Source: JAUIAI01 sp041396685 | GTDB taxonomy: Bacteria; Pseudomonadota; Gammaproteobacteria; Burkholderiales; Burkholderiaceae_E | DNA: 64,000 nucleotides | NCBI GenBank assembly: GCA_041396685.1 | Contig: JAWKYD010000002.1 | Span: forward strand, 62,001 to 126,000 | Direction: 5' to 3' | Shown here: positions 8,797 to 17,967 of the stretch, in pieces | Layout of the letters: the number at the start of each line of letters is the position of its first letter | Numbering within the stretch: position 1 is the first letter of the stretch | Notes under the pieces: generated by a model | What the model saw: the letters and a program-made list of their open reading frames with translations, nothing else | What the model was told of the DNA's origin: nothing | Database searches by the model: none | Made by a program: the position numbers and the translations under genes

Positions 8797-9717
8797 ATGA
8801 GAGCGAACAACATTCTGGAGACCATCGGTGCCACCCCTCACATCCGCATGCAGCGGCTGTTCGGGAGCGAGCACGAAGTGTGGATCAAATCCGAGCGCAG
8901 CAATCCGGGCGGCTCCATCAAGGACCGGATCGCCCTGGCCATGGTGGAACAAGCCGAGCGCGACGGACTGCTCCAGCCGGGCGGTACCATCATCGAACCG
9001 ACCTCGGGCAATACCGGCGTCGGCCTGGCCATGGTCGCCGCGGTCAAAGGCTATCGTCTGATTCTCGTCATGCCCGACAGCATGTCGGTCGAGCGGCGGC
9101 GGCTGATGCTCGCCTACGGCGCCAGCTTCGAACTGACCCCGCGCGCCAAGGGCATGTCCGGTGCGCTGGCGCGTGCCGAAGAACTCGCCAAGGAGTTGTC
9201 GGGGGCCTGGATTCCCCAGCAGTTCGAGAACGCCGCCAATCCCGAGGTGCATGCGCGCACCACCGCGCAGGAGATCCTGGCCGACTTCCCCGACGGCCTC
9301 GATGCCCTCATCACCGGGGTCGGCACCGGCGGACACCTCAGCGGTTGCGCTCGCGTTCTCAAGCAGAAATGGCCGTCGTTGAAGGTCTTTGCCGTCGAAC
9401 CCGATGCTTCCCCCGTGATCTCGGGCGGTAGTGCCGCCCCCCATCCCATCCAGGGGATCGGCGCCGGCTTCGTTCCCAGGAACCTCGACACCGCGCTGCT
9501 CGACGGCGTGATCACGGTCGATGCCGAAGATGCTCGCGAGATGGCCCGTCGCGCCGCTCGCGAAGAAGGCATACTGGTCGGCATCTCGTCGGGCGCCACG
9601 CTGGCGGCCATCGGCGCCAAGCTCGCCGAACTCCCCAAAGGCGCGCGTGTGATCGGCTTCAACTACGACACCGGCGAGCGTTATCTTTCCGTCGAGGGCT
9701 TTTTGCCCACGGAATGA
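8797..9717 (+). CDS. cysK: Cysteine synthase (O-acetylserine sulfhydrylase)
   Basis: A 306-residue PLP enzyme that makes L-cysteine from O-acetylserine and sulfide in the cytoplasm. The PLP lysine is K42 in SNPGGSIKDR; the substrate loop is TSGNTG (about 69-74); the phosphate-binding glycine loop is GVGTGGHLSG; the C-terminal GISSG and YDTGERYLS are also present. PIQGIGAGFVP is the CysK-type signature, although short annotation schemes may call it CysM. The start is ATG 8797. The gene stands alone, with a perfect palindromic hairpin 30 bp after the stop. It could use sulfide from the sulfur metabolism encoded nearby, but no linkage is shown. Confidence 0.9.
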   Translation: MRANNILETIGATPHIRMQRLFGSEHEVWIKSERSNPGGSIKDRIALAMVEQAERDGLLQPGGTIIEPTSGNTGVGLAMVAAVKGYRLILVMPDSMSVERRRLMLAYGASFELTPRAKGMSGALARAEELAKELSGAWIPQQFENAANPEVHARTTAQEILADFPDGLDALITGVGTGGHLSGCARVLKQKWPSLKVFAVEPDASPVISGGSAAPHPIQGIGAGFVPRNLDTALLDGVITVDAEDAREMARRAAREEGILVGISSGATLAAIGAKLAELPKGARVIGFNYDTGERYLSVEGFLPTE

Positions 9718-9748
9718 GGTCGGCGTCGGGACGTCCGCAGCAATGATC

Positions 9749-9772
9749 CCCGGGCGCCGATCGGCGCCCGGG
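9749..9772 (+). terminator. Perfect 24-bp palindrome downstream of cysK
   Basis: The arms CCCGGGCGCCGA and TCGGCGCCCGGG meet without a loop (9749-9760 and 9761-9772). It is a strong hairpin 31 bp past the cysK stop. No T-run follows, so it is more a stability or pausing structure than a classical intrinsic terminator. Confidence 0.5.
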
Positions 9773-10337
9773 CTCGGTGTGCGGCCTTCCCGACACCGCC
9801 ACCGTCGATCGTCGGAGGCAGGCTCGGTCGCGTCACGGCGGAGACGGCCGTCCGAGACGGACCCCGGGGACCGCTTCCCGTGCGGGCACATGCGCCTTTG
9901 ACCTTCTGTACCCGCGCCTGCCCCTGCCCGTTTGACCCTCTCTACCCGCCCCTGCGCCTGCCTCTGCCCTGCGCCCGCCCCTGCGCCAGCACCTGCACCT
10001 GCACCCGCACCTGCACTTGCTCCTTTCCCTTTGCGCCATTGCTCCGCTCCGTATCGAGCAGCGCCTGCGCGCGCAGACAGCGCCATCGACCCCCGGGCGC
10101 GTCCGGCGCGCCGATCCGTCCGGGAATGGAAGTTGCAATTCCATGGAACGGCTCGAGCGGGCGGCGCGGCCGTCTGTGGCGCGCGCTGAGACATGCTTCC
10201 GAAATCGAAGCGAGCGCTACTGCGGTCGCCGGAATCGCCCGCAACCGGCACGGCGCCGACCCGTCCTGCCAGCCGAACGGCACGCCGGCTTGCACGCCTG
10301 CCGTCCCGGCGTCCGACGCCGTCTTCGGAGATGGAAC
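9773..10337. other. Gene-free stretch with C-rich low-complexity repeats
   Basis: I see no convincing gene in these 565 bp. From about 9905 to 10025 the + strand is a pyrimidine-rich run of six-base units of the type CCTGCA/CCTGCG/CACCTG, with very few A-rich stops. This explains spurious Pro/Ala-rich or Gly/Ala-rich open frames on both strands. Downstream of 10030 there is ordinary GC-rich spacer leading to the carboxylesterase ribosome site. Confidence 0.6.
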
Positions 10338-12068
10338 ATGACCGGTAGAGCGCGCGAAGTCGAATCGGGTCGGCGGGGCATGCTGGCGATGACGGCTTCC
10401 AGCATGATTGCGCTGCATCTTCCCGCGCAGGCAGGGCTCTCGGCGCGAGCGGCACCTACCATCGAAACCGCCGCGGGCCGCATCCGAGGCACGAACGAAA
10501 ACGGCGTCATGCGCTTCCTCGGCATACCGTACGCGCAGAGCATCGCGGGTCGAAATCGCTTCGCTCCTCCGGTGCCGGTCCGCCCATGGCCAGGCGTGCG
10601 CCCAGCCGATCGATTCGCGCCGTCATCACCCCAGCAACCCGAACATGTCGGCACCCCGGTTTCGGCGGCATTCACGCCGCCGGCCTATGTCGGTGCGGAC
10701 GACGACTGCCTCGCATTGAACATATGGGCCCCGGCCAACGGCCAACCTTCCCTGCCGGTCATGGTCTGGCTGCACGGTGGCGGCTGGATCAGCGGCAGTG
10801 GTTCGAACCCCGTGACGCAAGGGCACAATCTCGCCGCCTCCGAAAACGTGGTCGTCGTCACGCTGAATCACCGCCTCGGAGCATCCGGACTCACCGACTT
10901 TTCCAGGGTCATCGGCGGCGAGTTCGCGCAATCGGCGAATCTCGCCATGCGCGACATCGTCGCCGCCCTGACATGGGTGCGGGAGAACATCGCCGCGTTC
11001 GGTGGCGACCCCCGCTCGGTGACGGTATTCGGCGAATCCGGCGGCGGGTGGAAGGTCTGCACGCTGCTGGGCATTCCTTCGGCGAAGGACTTGTTCCATC
11101 GCGCGATCGTCCAAAGCGGCCCGCTGACGCACTTCTACCGTCCCGACGAAGCGGACGCGCTCGCCAGATCGGTGCTGTCCGCGCTCGGCGTCACGGCCCG
11201 CTCGGCCAACAAGCTGAACCATCTCGGGGCCCAGGAAGTGATCGCCGCGGAGGCACAGGTGCTGGCCAAGGTGCCCCGGTCGATGCACGCGCCCGGCTTC
11301 CCGGGGGGATTCTGGCCGGTGATCGACGGCGACATCATCCCGGCTCACGTGTTTGCGCCGCAAGCCGCCCCCAGCAGCCTCGAGGTGCCACTGCTCATCG
11401 GCCAGAACGGCACCGAGTTCACCTTGTTCATGCTCGACGACCCCGCCGCCTACGTCCTGAACGAGGCAGGTCTCGTCCAGCGTGTCAGACAGAGCTTCGG
11501 AAAAGACGCGGCCGACAGGATCCTCGCGGTCTACCGGCGCGACTATCCCCGCGACGACCCCGCGCGACTCTGGTTCCGGCTCTATTCGGACTACGGCATG
11601 GGTGCCCTGAATGCCACGATCATGGACCGTCGATCGATCGCCGGCGCCGCGCCGGTCTATGCCTATCGGTTCGAATGGCAGACACCGATCGTGGGCGGCA
11701 AGCTGCACTCGCCCCATACGATCGAGATCCCCTTCGTGTTCGACAACGTGGACACATCGGCGGGTGCGATGATGACCGGCGCCGCGCCTGGCGCGGCCGC
11801 GCTGGCCGCAACCGTGTCCGGCGCGTGGGTCGAGTTCGCCCGCACCGGAACGCCGGCCGCCGCAGGCCTGCCGCCATGGCCGGCCTACTCTTCGGATAAC
11901 CGGCAATGCATGCGCATCGATGTCGCCAGCCATGCCGGGCCGTTCATGGAGCGCCCGATGATCGAACTGTTTCAGCAAATCCTTTGGCGGCGCGCCGGCT
12001 TGAACGACGACGGTAACGGACCGGCCGCAGCGACCGATTCGCGACGTCACGGCATCCGCGAAAGGTAA
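10338..12068 (+). CDS. Carboxylesterase/lipase family protein (type B), probably Tat-exported
   Basis: A 576-residue alpha/beta hydrolase of the type-B carboxylesterase family. The oxyanion hole is HGGGW (146-150), the nucleophile S234 lies in FGESGGG, and the catalytic His is probably in KLHSPHTIEIPF, shortly before the family motif PFVFDN. The N-terminus has a twin-arginine-like signal (SGRRGMLAMTASSM, then a hydrophobic run to about residue 40), so the enzyme probably acts in the periplasm. The start ATG 10338 has a GGAG at 10327-10330 with seven-base spacing. The substrate is an unknown ester. The gene ends in a bidirectional terminator shared with the small minus-strand gene. Confidence 0.88.
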   Translation: MTGRAREVESGRRGMLAMTASSMIALHLPAQAGLSARAAPTIETAAGRIRGTNENGVMRFLGIPYAQSIAGRNRFAPPVPVRPWPGVRPADRFAPSSPQQPEHVGTPVSAAFTPPAYVGADDDCLALNIWAPANGQPSLPVMVWLHGGGWISGSGSNPVTQGHNLAASENVVVVTLNHRLGASGLTDFSRVIGGEFAQSANLAMRDIVAALTWVRENIAAFGGDPRSVTVFGESGGGWKVCTLLGIPSAKDLFHRAIVQSGPLTHFYRPDEADALARSVLSALGVTARSANKLNHLGAQEVIAAEAQVLAKVPRSMHAPGFPGGFWPVIDGDIIPAHVFAPQAAPSSLEVPLLIGQNGTEFTLFMLDDPAAYVLNEAGLVQRVRQSFGKDAADRILAVYRRDYPRDDPARLWFRLYSDYGMGALNATIMDRRSIAGAAPVYAYRFEWQTPIVGGKLHSPHTIEIPFVFDNVDTSAGAMMTGAAPGAAALAATVSGAWVEFARTGTPAAAGLPPWPAYSSDNRQCMRIDVASHAGPFMERPMIELFQQILWRRAGLNDDGNGPAAATDSRRHGIRER

Positions 12069-12098
12069 AAAAAAACAGGCCGCGAGGCGGCCTGTTTC
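12066..12098. terminator. Bidirectional intrinsic terminator
   Basis: The stem ACAGGCCGC (12075-12083), loop GAG and GCGGCCTGT (12087-12095) are flanked by nine A on the left and TTT on the right. On the minus strand the T-run is long, so it should stop the 12119-12334 gene efficiently; on the plus strand it stops the carboxylesterase transcript. Confidence 0.85.
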
Positions 12099-12118
12099 GT
12101 GCGCTTGAAACCGGTTGC

Positions 12119-12334
12119 TCAGAGCAGACCCAGCTCGCGCATCATTTTCTGGTCCTCGAGGCGGGCGCGGGCCGCATGCAGCCGCTTTGCCTGCTCGGAA
12201 GGCGCGATGTTCTTATAGTCTTCCGGTCGGGACTCGACTCGCCCCTTGCGCATGCGCTCGGCCTGACGCTTGCTTACGACCGAACGCTGATGCGTTGCGC
12301 TCATCGCAGAACTAGGTTTGGGGGTAGATTTCAC
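12119..12334 (-). CDS. Small basic hypothetical protein, 71 aa
   Basis: I do not recognise a named domain. The 71-residue product is strongly charged, with many Arg, Lys and Glu residues, for example SKRQAERMRKGRVESRPEDY, and a predicted helical C-terminus ending in MMRELGLL. The start is GTG 12334, supported by a perfect AGGAGG (12340-12345 on the minus strand) five bases upstream. A sigma70-like promoter lies about 190 bp upstream, and a good intrinsic terminator follows the stop, so this is a real monocistronic transcription unit. The composition suggests a nucleic-acid or ribosome-associated role, but that is only a guess. Confidence 0.7.
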   Translation of the reverse strand: MKSTPKPSSAMSATHQRSVVSKRQAERMRKGRVESRPEDYKNIAPSEQAKRLHAARARLEDQKMMRELGLL

Positions 12335-12527
12335 GGAGTCCTCCTGCTGTTAGACGCTGCCCGAAATCGCGGACGAGAGCCCGCGACGCGCTGCCGACAT
12401 GGCAACCGGAATCAGAGAACCGCTGCGTGAGAACCTGGCCCGCAACGCCCGCTACTGCGAAGAAAAGCCAAAGACAGTAATCTTCGCGCGACAGCCTCGA
12501 CAACAGTTTTCTGACTCGACTGTTGCG

Positions 12528-12556
12528 ATTTTACCATAGAGACGGCGGCTTGCCAA
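12528..12556 (-). promoter_or_regulatory. Sigma70-like promoter for the 71-aa gene
   Basis: On the minus strand TTGGCA (12556-12551) and TAAAAT (12533-12528) are separated by exactly 17 bp. Both hexamers match the consensus at five of six positions. The predicted start near 12521 gives an untranslated leader of about 187 nt before the GTG at 12334. Confidence 0.6.
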
Positions 12557-12774
12557 GTCGACCGGCTCGGGCGCTTACAACGTGCTTACATCGCGCAACG
12601 TCGTGGCCACGCATGGCGACCCGGCCCGCGGCCTCATCGCGACAATTCCGTGGTGATCGCCCCAGTTGCCGGCCATTTCAACCCAGCGGATCCGTGACTC
12701 AGGCGCCAAACGGGCCATTCGCATCACACTTGAAGTTGGCATGACGCCCCACCGGCGCCCAGACGAAACACGTC
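12557..12774. other. Spacer between the promoter of the 71-aa gene and prfC
   Basis: The whole gap between the 71-aa gene and the prfC stop is 440 bp (12335-12774). The left part is the long leader of the 71-aa gene. In the right part I see only mixed GC-rich sequence and short unconvincing frames. Confidence 0.5.
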
Positions 12775-14382
12775 TCATGCGGCGCTGAGGTTTTGTCCGT
12801 GCTCTCGCGTGGCGTGGAACTGCACCTTCGGCCAGCGCTCCTGGGTGAACTGGAGATTCACCCGCGTATCGGCCAGATAGACCAGATTTCCGTCGACGTC
12901 GCGGCCCAGCCGGGCTTCGTTGGCGCGACTGAACTCGGCCAAGGCCGACGCTTCGGCGGCCGTCACCCAGCGGGCCGCTTGTACTGGCGCCGACTCGAAG
13001 CCAGCGTCGATGCCGTATTCGGTGGCCAGACGCTGGGCCACCACCTCGAACTGCAGCTGCCCGACCGCGCCCAGCAGCAGACTGTGGTCGACCAAGGCTT
13101 CGAACACCTGGATCGCGCCCTCCTCACCCAACTCGCGCAAGCCCTTGGCCAGCTGCTTGGCCTTGAGCGGATCGCGCAGGCGTGGCCGCTGGAACAACTC
13201 CGGGGCGAAATACGGAATGCCGCGGAACTGCAGCCGCTCGCCTTCGGTCAGGGTATCGCCGATTTGCAACTGCCCGTGATTGTGGATTCCCAGGATGTCG
13301 CCGGCAAAGGCCGATTCGGTCAGCGCGCGTTCATTGGCCATGAACGTGACCGCATTGACCACCTTCATCTGGCGGCCCAGACGCAGGTGGCTGAGTCGAA
13401 TGCCCGGTTCGTATTGGCCCGAACACACACGCATGAACGCGATGCGATCCCGGTGGTTGGGATCCATGTTCGCCTGAATCTTGAACACGAAGCCCGAGAA
13501 CTTCGTTTCATCGGGTGCCACCGTGCGCTGCGTCGCTTCGCGCGCCCTCGGCGACGGCGCCCACGCCTTCAGTGCCTCGAGGATCTCGCGTACCCCGAAA
13601 TTGTTGATCGCCGAACCAAATAGCACCGGCGACTGGCGCGCGGCCAGAAAGGCCTCGAGATCGAAGCTCGCACCGGCGCCCTGCACCAGCTCGATCTCGT
13701 CGCGAAGCGTCTGGACCTCGTCGGGAAAGGCCGCGGACAGGCGGGGATCGTCGAGCCCCTGGAGCACCTCGACCTCGGCCGAGACTTTCTCCTGACCCGG
13801 CGTGAAGCGCAGCAGGGTCTCGTCGAGCAAGTGGTAGACGCCGCGAAACCGCTTGCCCATGCCGACCGGCCAAGTGACCGGCGCGCAGGCGAGCCCGAGC
13901 ACCGATTCGATCTCGTCGAGCAATTCGATCGGTTCGCGCACCTCACGATCGAGTTTGTTGATGAAGGTGATGATCGGCGTGTCACGCAGCCGGCAGACCT
14001 CGAGCAACTTGATGGTCTGCGCCTCGACACCCTTGGCGGCGTCGATCACCATCACCGCCGCATCGACCGCCGTCAACACCCGGTAGGTGTCCTCGGAGAA
14101 GTCCTGGTGACCCGGCGTGTCGAGCAGGTTGAATACACAGTCGCCATACTCGAACTGCATCACCGAACTGGCCACGGAGATGCCGCGCTGCTTCTCGACC
14201 TCCATCCAGTCGGAGGTCGCGTGACGCGCGCTCTTGCGTGCCTTGACGGTGCCCGCCATCTGAATCGCACCGCCGAACAGAAGCAGTTTCTCGGTCAGCG
14301 TGGTCTTGCCGGCATCCGGGTGCGAGATGATCGCAAACGTGCGTCTGCGTTTGACTTCACCTGCAATAGAACCGCCCGCCAT
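12775..14382 (-). CDS. prfC: Peptide chain release factor 3
   Basis: A 535-residue translational GTPase, close to the usual 529. It recycles RF1/RF2 from the ribosome after peptide release. G1 is SHPDAGKTT, G3 is DTPGHQDF and G4 is NKLD. The family stretch EKLLLFGGAIQ follows G1, and the beta-barrel and C-terminal domains are complete. The open frame extends to 14463, but the ATG at 14382 has AGGAAG seven bases upstream and gives the normal RF3 N-terminus (GEVKRRRTFAIISHPD). It is probably monocistronic. Confidence 0.95.
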   Translation of the reverse strand: MAGGSIAGEVKRRRTFAIISHPDAGKTTLTEKLLLFGGAIQMAGTVKARKSARHATSDWMEVEKQRGISVASSVMQFEYGDCVFNLLDTPGHQDFSEDTYRVLTAVDAAVMVIDAAKGVEAQTIKLLEVCRLRDTPIITFINKLDREVREPIELLDEIESVLGLACAPVTWPVGMGKRFRGVYHLLDETLLRFTPGQEKVSAEVEVLQGLDDPRLSAAFPDEVQTLRDEIELVQGAGASFDLEAFLAARQSPVLFGSAINNFGVREILEALKAWAPSPRAREATQRTVAPDETKFSGFVFKIQANMDPNHRDRIAFMRVCSGQYEPGIRLSHLRLGRQMKVVNAVTFMANERALTESAFAGDILGIHNHGQLQIGDTLTEGERLQFRGIPYFAPELFQRPRLRDPLKAKQLAKGLRELGEEGAIQVFEALVDHSLLLGAVGQLQFEVVAQRLATEYGIDAGFESAPVQAARWVTAAEASALAEFSRANEARLGRDVDGNLVYLADTRVNLQFTQERWPKVQFHATREHGQNLSAA

Positions 14383-14488
14383 CGATCGACTTCCTGTTTC
14401 GCACTCACACCACGGCCACGATGCCCTTCGCGGGCAACCTGGCATGATAACGCACCGGTGCATGGCCCAAGACCGGCCACGGCCCGCC

Positions 14489-14833
14489 TCACGTCAGGTC
14501 GTGCCACGAGTCGGCGGGTGCCTGGGCGCGATCGGTCAGGCCGTAATCCCGCAGCACACTGGCCACGCGGATGCGGTAGCCAGCGAAGATCGCGCTGCGC
14601 CCTTCGCGCTGGGCGTCGCGGTGGCGCCCGGCGCTGCGCCAGCGGCGCACGGCCTCCTCGTCACGCCAGAAGCTCAGGGACAAGAAGTGACCGGGCCGCG
14701 TCAGGCTCTCGAAACGCTCCACCGAGATGAAGCCGTCCGTGGCCTGCAAGTCCTCGCGCAATGAGGCCGCAGTATCGAAGTAGCGGCCCGCCTGGCCAGG
14801 TAGCGGCTCGACCTCGAAGATCACGACGATCAT
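14489..14833 (-). CDS. Antibiotic biosynthesis monooxygenase (ABM) domain protein
   Basis: A 114-residue small ferredoxin-like alpha/beta-barrel domain protein of the ABM type. The start MIVVIFEVEP at 14833 matches the first strand; the frame is open to 14875. Typical features are ATDGFISVERFESL and the helix SFWRDEEAVRRWR, followed by an aromatic/His-containing strand. Such proteins include heme-degrading and quinol monooxygenases, but the substrate cannot be assigned. It lies about 100 bp upstream of prfC in the same direction and 150 bp downstream of the NAGGN operon end. Confidence 0.75.
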   Translation of the reverse strand: MIVVIFEVEPLPGQAGRYFDTAASLREDLQATDGFISVERFESLTRPGHFLSLSFWRDEEAVRRWRSAGRHRDAQREGRSAIFAGYRIRVASVLRDYGLTDRAQAPADSWHDLT

Positions 14834-14980
14834 GGCCGCACCGTGCGCGCTTGCCTGCAAAGAGAGCATCCGCACCGGATCGAGCAGCGGTCGCCGGCCG
14901 GCGGCGGCGCGATCGGGTCGGCAATGTAACGGATCGATGGCATGGTGGATATCGGCAACGCAGGCAAAGCGCCGGCCCGC

Positions 14981-16174
14981 TCACTCGGTGATGTGGCTCT
15001 CGGGCTGGCTGGTGAACCCCTCGAGCGAGCCCAGCGCCTGCGCATCGCGTTCGATATTGACCGGGCTCGTCGCATAAGCATGCAACAACCTCGCCAGCGA
15101 GACCAGCGCATCGACGTGAATCCGCTCGTAACCGTGCGACGCATCGATGCCGAAGGTCAGCAGCGCGCAGCGCACCTCGTTGCCCGCCGCGAGCGCCGAG
15201 GCGATATCGGAACGGTAATAGCGAAACACGTCCTTCTGGAACTCGATCCCGTTGTGGCGGCAGAGATTGACCAGCTTGCGCGTCAGGTGGAAGTCGAACG
15301 GGCCGGTCTGATCGGCCATCGCCACGGTCACGCCGAACTCGCGCGAGTTCTGGCCCGGCGCGGTCGTGCCGTTGTCGATCGCGATCAGCGAGGCGACATC
15401 GCGGGTCAGGATCGAGGAGGCGCCCACGCCCACTTCCTCGGCGATCGTGAACATCCAGTACACGTCGACGGGCAGGCTCGCGTCCGAGCGCAGCGTCGCC
15501 TCGATCGAGGCCAACATCAGCGCCACGCCGGCCTTGTTGTCGAGATGGCGAGAAACGATGAAGCCGTTGTCGAGGAACTCCGGCTGTGGATCGACGGCCA
15601 CGATATCACCAACCTCGACACCGAGTCGCTCGACCTCTTCCCGCGAGCCGACCCGCTCGTCCAGCCGCAATTCGACCAGATTCCAGGCCACCGGCAGCTG
15701 GTCGATCTCTTGGTTGAAGGTGTGACCGGACGCCTTCACGGGCAGGATGGAGCCACGGAACTGCCCGCTGTCGGAGAACACCGTCACACGCGCACCCTCG
15801 GCGAAGCGCGACGACCAGAAGCCGATCGGCACCACTTCCAGACGGCCGTTGTCCTTGAGTCGTTTTACCTGCGCGCCGAGCGTGTCCACATGTGAAACGA
15901 TGGCCCGTGCCGGCTGGCGACGGCTGCCCGCCATGCACGCACGAATCTCGCCGCGGCGGGTGATCTCGACCTGCACACCGAGGTGCTCGAGCTCGTGATA
16001 GACGTGCCGTACGACGGAATCGGTATAGCCGGTCGGGCTCGGAATGCGCAACAGCGCGTCGAGCTGGCCGACCAGATAGTTGATGTCGATCACGGGCAGG
16101 TCGGCGATCGGCGCCGGTAGCGCCAGCTCCACCGGATGCTGCCTGGCGGTACGCGCCCCCTTCTTCTTGCTCAT
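14981..16174 (-). CDS. Osmoprotectant NAGGN system M42 family peptidase
   Basis: A 397-residue dinuclear-metal aminopeptidase of family M42. Metal-ligand segments are SHVDTLG, DNKAGVAL and AEEVGVGAS, with a late His in GIDASHGYERIH. Members of this subfamily occur with asnO and ngg and are thought to hydrolyse or remodel the N-acetylglutaminylglutamine amide osmolyte. The start ATG 16174 overlaps the ngg stop by four bases (ATGA), so translation is coupled. A long upstream extension of the frame is a shadow. It probably acts in the cytoplasm; no signal peptide is visible. Confidence 0.88.
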   Translation of the reverse strand: MSKKKGARTARQHPVELALPAPIADLPVIDINYLVGQLDALLRIPSPTGYTDSVVRHVYHELEHLGVQVEITRRGEIRACMAGSRRQPARAIVSHVDTLGAQVKRLKDNGRLEVVPIGFWSSRFAEGARVTVFSDSGQFRGSILPVKASGHTFNQEIDQLPVAWNLVELRLDERVGSREEVERLGVEVGDIVAVDPQPEFLDNGFIVSRHLDNKAGVALMLASIEATLRSDASLPVDVYWMFTIAEEVGVGASSILTRDVASLIAIDNGTTAPGQNSREFGVTVAMADQTGPFDFHLTRKLVNLCRHNGIEFQKDVFRYYRSDIASALAAGNEVRCALLTFGIDASHGYERIHVDALVSLARLLHAYATSPVNIERDAQALGSLEGFTSQPESHITE

Positions 16175-17967
16175 GTGCGTTTTCCGAGGTTTTCCGCGCG
16201 CCTGGCAACCGAGCGCGGGAACAGCAGATCGATGAAGCGCTGGGCCGTTGGCTGCGGTTCGTGATTGGCCAGGCCAGGCCTCTCGTTGGCTTCGATGAAG
16301 CGGTAGTCGGGCGACTCGGGCGAACTCACCAGGAAGTCGACCCCGACGACCGGGATCTCGATCGCGCGCGCCACGCTGACCGCCGCCGCGCCAAGATCGG
16401 TGTGCAGACGCTCGGTGACATCGTGGATCGTGCCTCCGGTGTGGAGATTCGCGGTACCGCGAACTTCGAGCACCTGGCCGGCCGACGGTACCGACTCGAG
16501 CGAACAACCGGCACGCGCCAGCGTGCGCTCGGTCTCGTCGTCGATCGGGATCATCGACTCGCCGCCGGTTGCTGCCGCTCTTCGCCGGCTCTGCACCTCG
16601 ATCAGATCGCGTACCCGACTGCTGCCGTCGCCGACCACGCGCGGGCGGCGGCGGATCGCCGCCGCCACCACCTTGTAATCGATGACCACCACGCGGATGT
16701 CCTCACCTTTGACCATTTCCTCGATCAGCACGGTCTCGCTGACCTTGCGTGCCCGCAGGATCGCCGCCTCGAGCTCGTCCAGGCGACGGATACCGACCGC
16801 GATGCCGCGGCCCTGCTCGCCCCGTGCAGGCTTGACGACGACGCGCTCGTGCTCGGCCAGGAAGCCCCGCAACTCCTCCTCGGAGTAGTCGCCCGCGGCG
16901 ATCGACATCTGCGCGGGAACCAGTACGCCGGCGTTCTGCACGATCCGTCGCGTAACCGCCTTGTCGTCACAGATAGACATGGCCACGGCACTGGTCAGTT
17001 CGGACAGGCTCTCGCGGCAGCGCAGGCGGCGCCCGCCCTGTGCCAAGCGCATGAATCCGCCCTCGGCGTCGAGCACCTCGACCTGGATGCCCCGCCGCAA
17101 GGCCTCGTCGGCAATGATGCGTGCATAGGGATTCAGATCGTCCCCGGACTGCGGGCCGACGAACAACGGCTCGTTGATCGAGTTCTTGCGTTTGATCGCG
17201 AACGATTGCAGCCGGCGAAAGCCCAGACGCTCGTACAAGGCCACCGCGGCATCGTTGTCGTGCAGCACGGAGAGATCGACGTACGAACAGCCGCGGGCGC
17301 CGAAGGTCTCGAGCAGATGCCGGACCAGGGCCTCGCCCAGGCCGGGGTGCTCGGCCTGCGGGTCGACCGCCAGGCACCACAACGAACTGCCGTGTTCCGG
17401 ATCGTCGAAGGCGTGCATGTGGTCGACGCCCATGACCGTGCCGAGAATCGCGCCGGTACGCGTGTCCTCGGCCACCAGGCAGACGATCGCCCGCGTGTCG
17501 CGCTGCGACCAGAAGAACTGCGGGTCGACCGGAACCATACCGCGCAGCTGATAGATGCGGTTGACTTCGCGCGCGTCGGCTTCCGAACCGAGCCGGCGAA
17601 CGAAAAAGGTCTTCGAACGGCGGCGCGAGTTGCGATAGAGCGCGAGATCGAGTCGATAGGTATGCGACGGATCGATGAACAACTCGTGCGGTGCCTTGGC
17701 GACCACGACGTGCGGGTCGCCGACATAGAAGGCGATATCGCGCCGCCCCGGCTTCTCGGCACGCAGCGCCCGGATCAAGGCCTCCGAATCGGCGAAGGTG
17801 TGCGCGAAGATCAGGCGCCCCCAGCCGCAGTCGATCACGGCCTCGGTCGGCCACGGTTGGGTGGGATCGTGCGGTCCCGTGGCCTGTCCCGGGGCGAACG
17901 CGGTACGCCGCCGTCGACGCTGCGCGGCGGCGCGCGCACGGGTCAGATTCGATGCGTTTGCAGCCAT
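16171..17967 (-). CDS. ngg: N-acetylglutaminylglutamine synthetase
   Basis: A 598-residue fusion of a GNAT acetyltransferase domain (about residues 100-270, with the acetyl-CoA loop DPQAEHPGLGEALVRHLLE) and an ATP-grasp ligase domain (about 290-590, with VVKPARGEQGRGIAVG and the metal site FIEANERPGL). It acetylates and joins two glutamines to make the precursor of the osmoprotectant dipeptide NAGGN. The start ATG 17967 overlaps the asnO stop by 25 bp and gives the family N-terminus; an upstream Met at 18054 is unlikely. It is the middle gene of a three-gene operon. Such genes were described from Sinorhizobium and Pseudomonas as osmotically induced. Confidence 0.9.
   Translation of the reverse strand: MAANASNLTRARAAAQRRRRRTAFAPGQATGPHDPTQPWPTEAVIDCGWGRLIFAHTFADSEALIRALRAEKPGRRDIAFYVGDPHVVVAKAPHELFIDPSHTYRLDLALYRNSRRRSKTFFVRRLGSEADAREVNRIYQLRGMVPVDPQFFWSQRDTRAIVCLVAEDTRTGAILGTVMGVDHMHAFDDPEHGSSLWCLAVDPQAEHPGLGEALVRHLLETFGARGCSYVDLSVLHDNDAAVALYERLGFRRLQSFAIKRKNSINEPLFVGPQSGDDLNPYARIIADEALRRGIQVEVLDAEGGFMRLAQGGRRLRCRESLSELTSAVAMSICDDKAVTRRIVQNAGVLVPAQMSIAAGDYSEEELRGFLAEHERVVVKPARGEQGRGIAVGIRRLDELEAAILRARKVSETVLIEEMVKGEDIRVVVIDYKVVAAAIRRRPRVVGDGSSRVRDLIEVQSRRRAAATGGESMIPIDDETERTLARAGCSLESVPSAGQVLEVRGTANLHTGGTIHDVTERLHTDLGAAAVSVARAIEIPVVGVDFLVSSPESPDYRFIEANERPGLANHEPQPTAQRFIDLLFPRSVARRAENLGKRT

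Noticed and set aside
8266..10455. A 729-codon open frame on the minus strand
   Set aside because: Covers the NUDIX and cysK genes and the low-complexity spacer in the wrong frame; contains Gly-Ala runs caused by the repeat tract.
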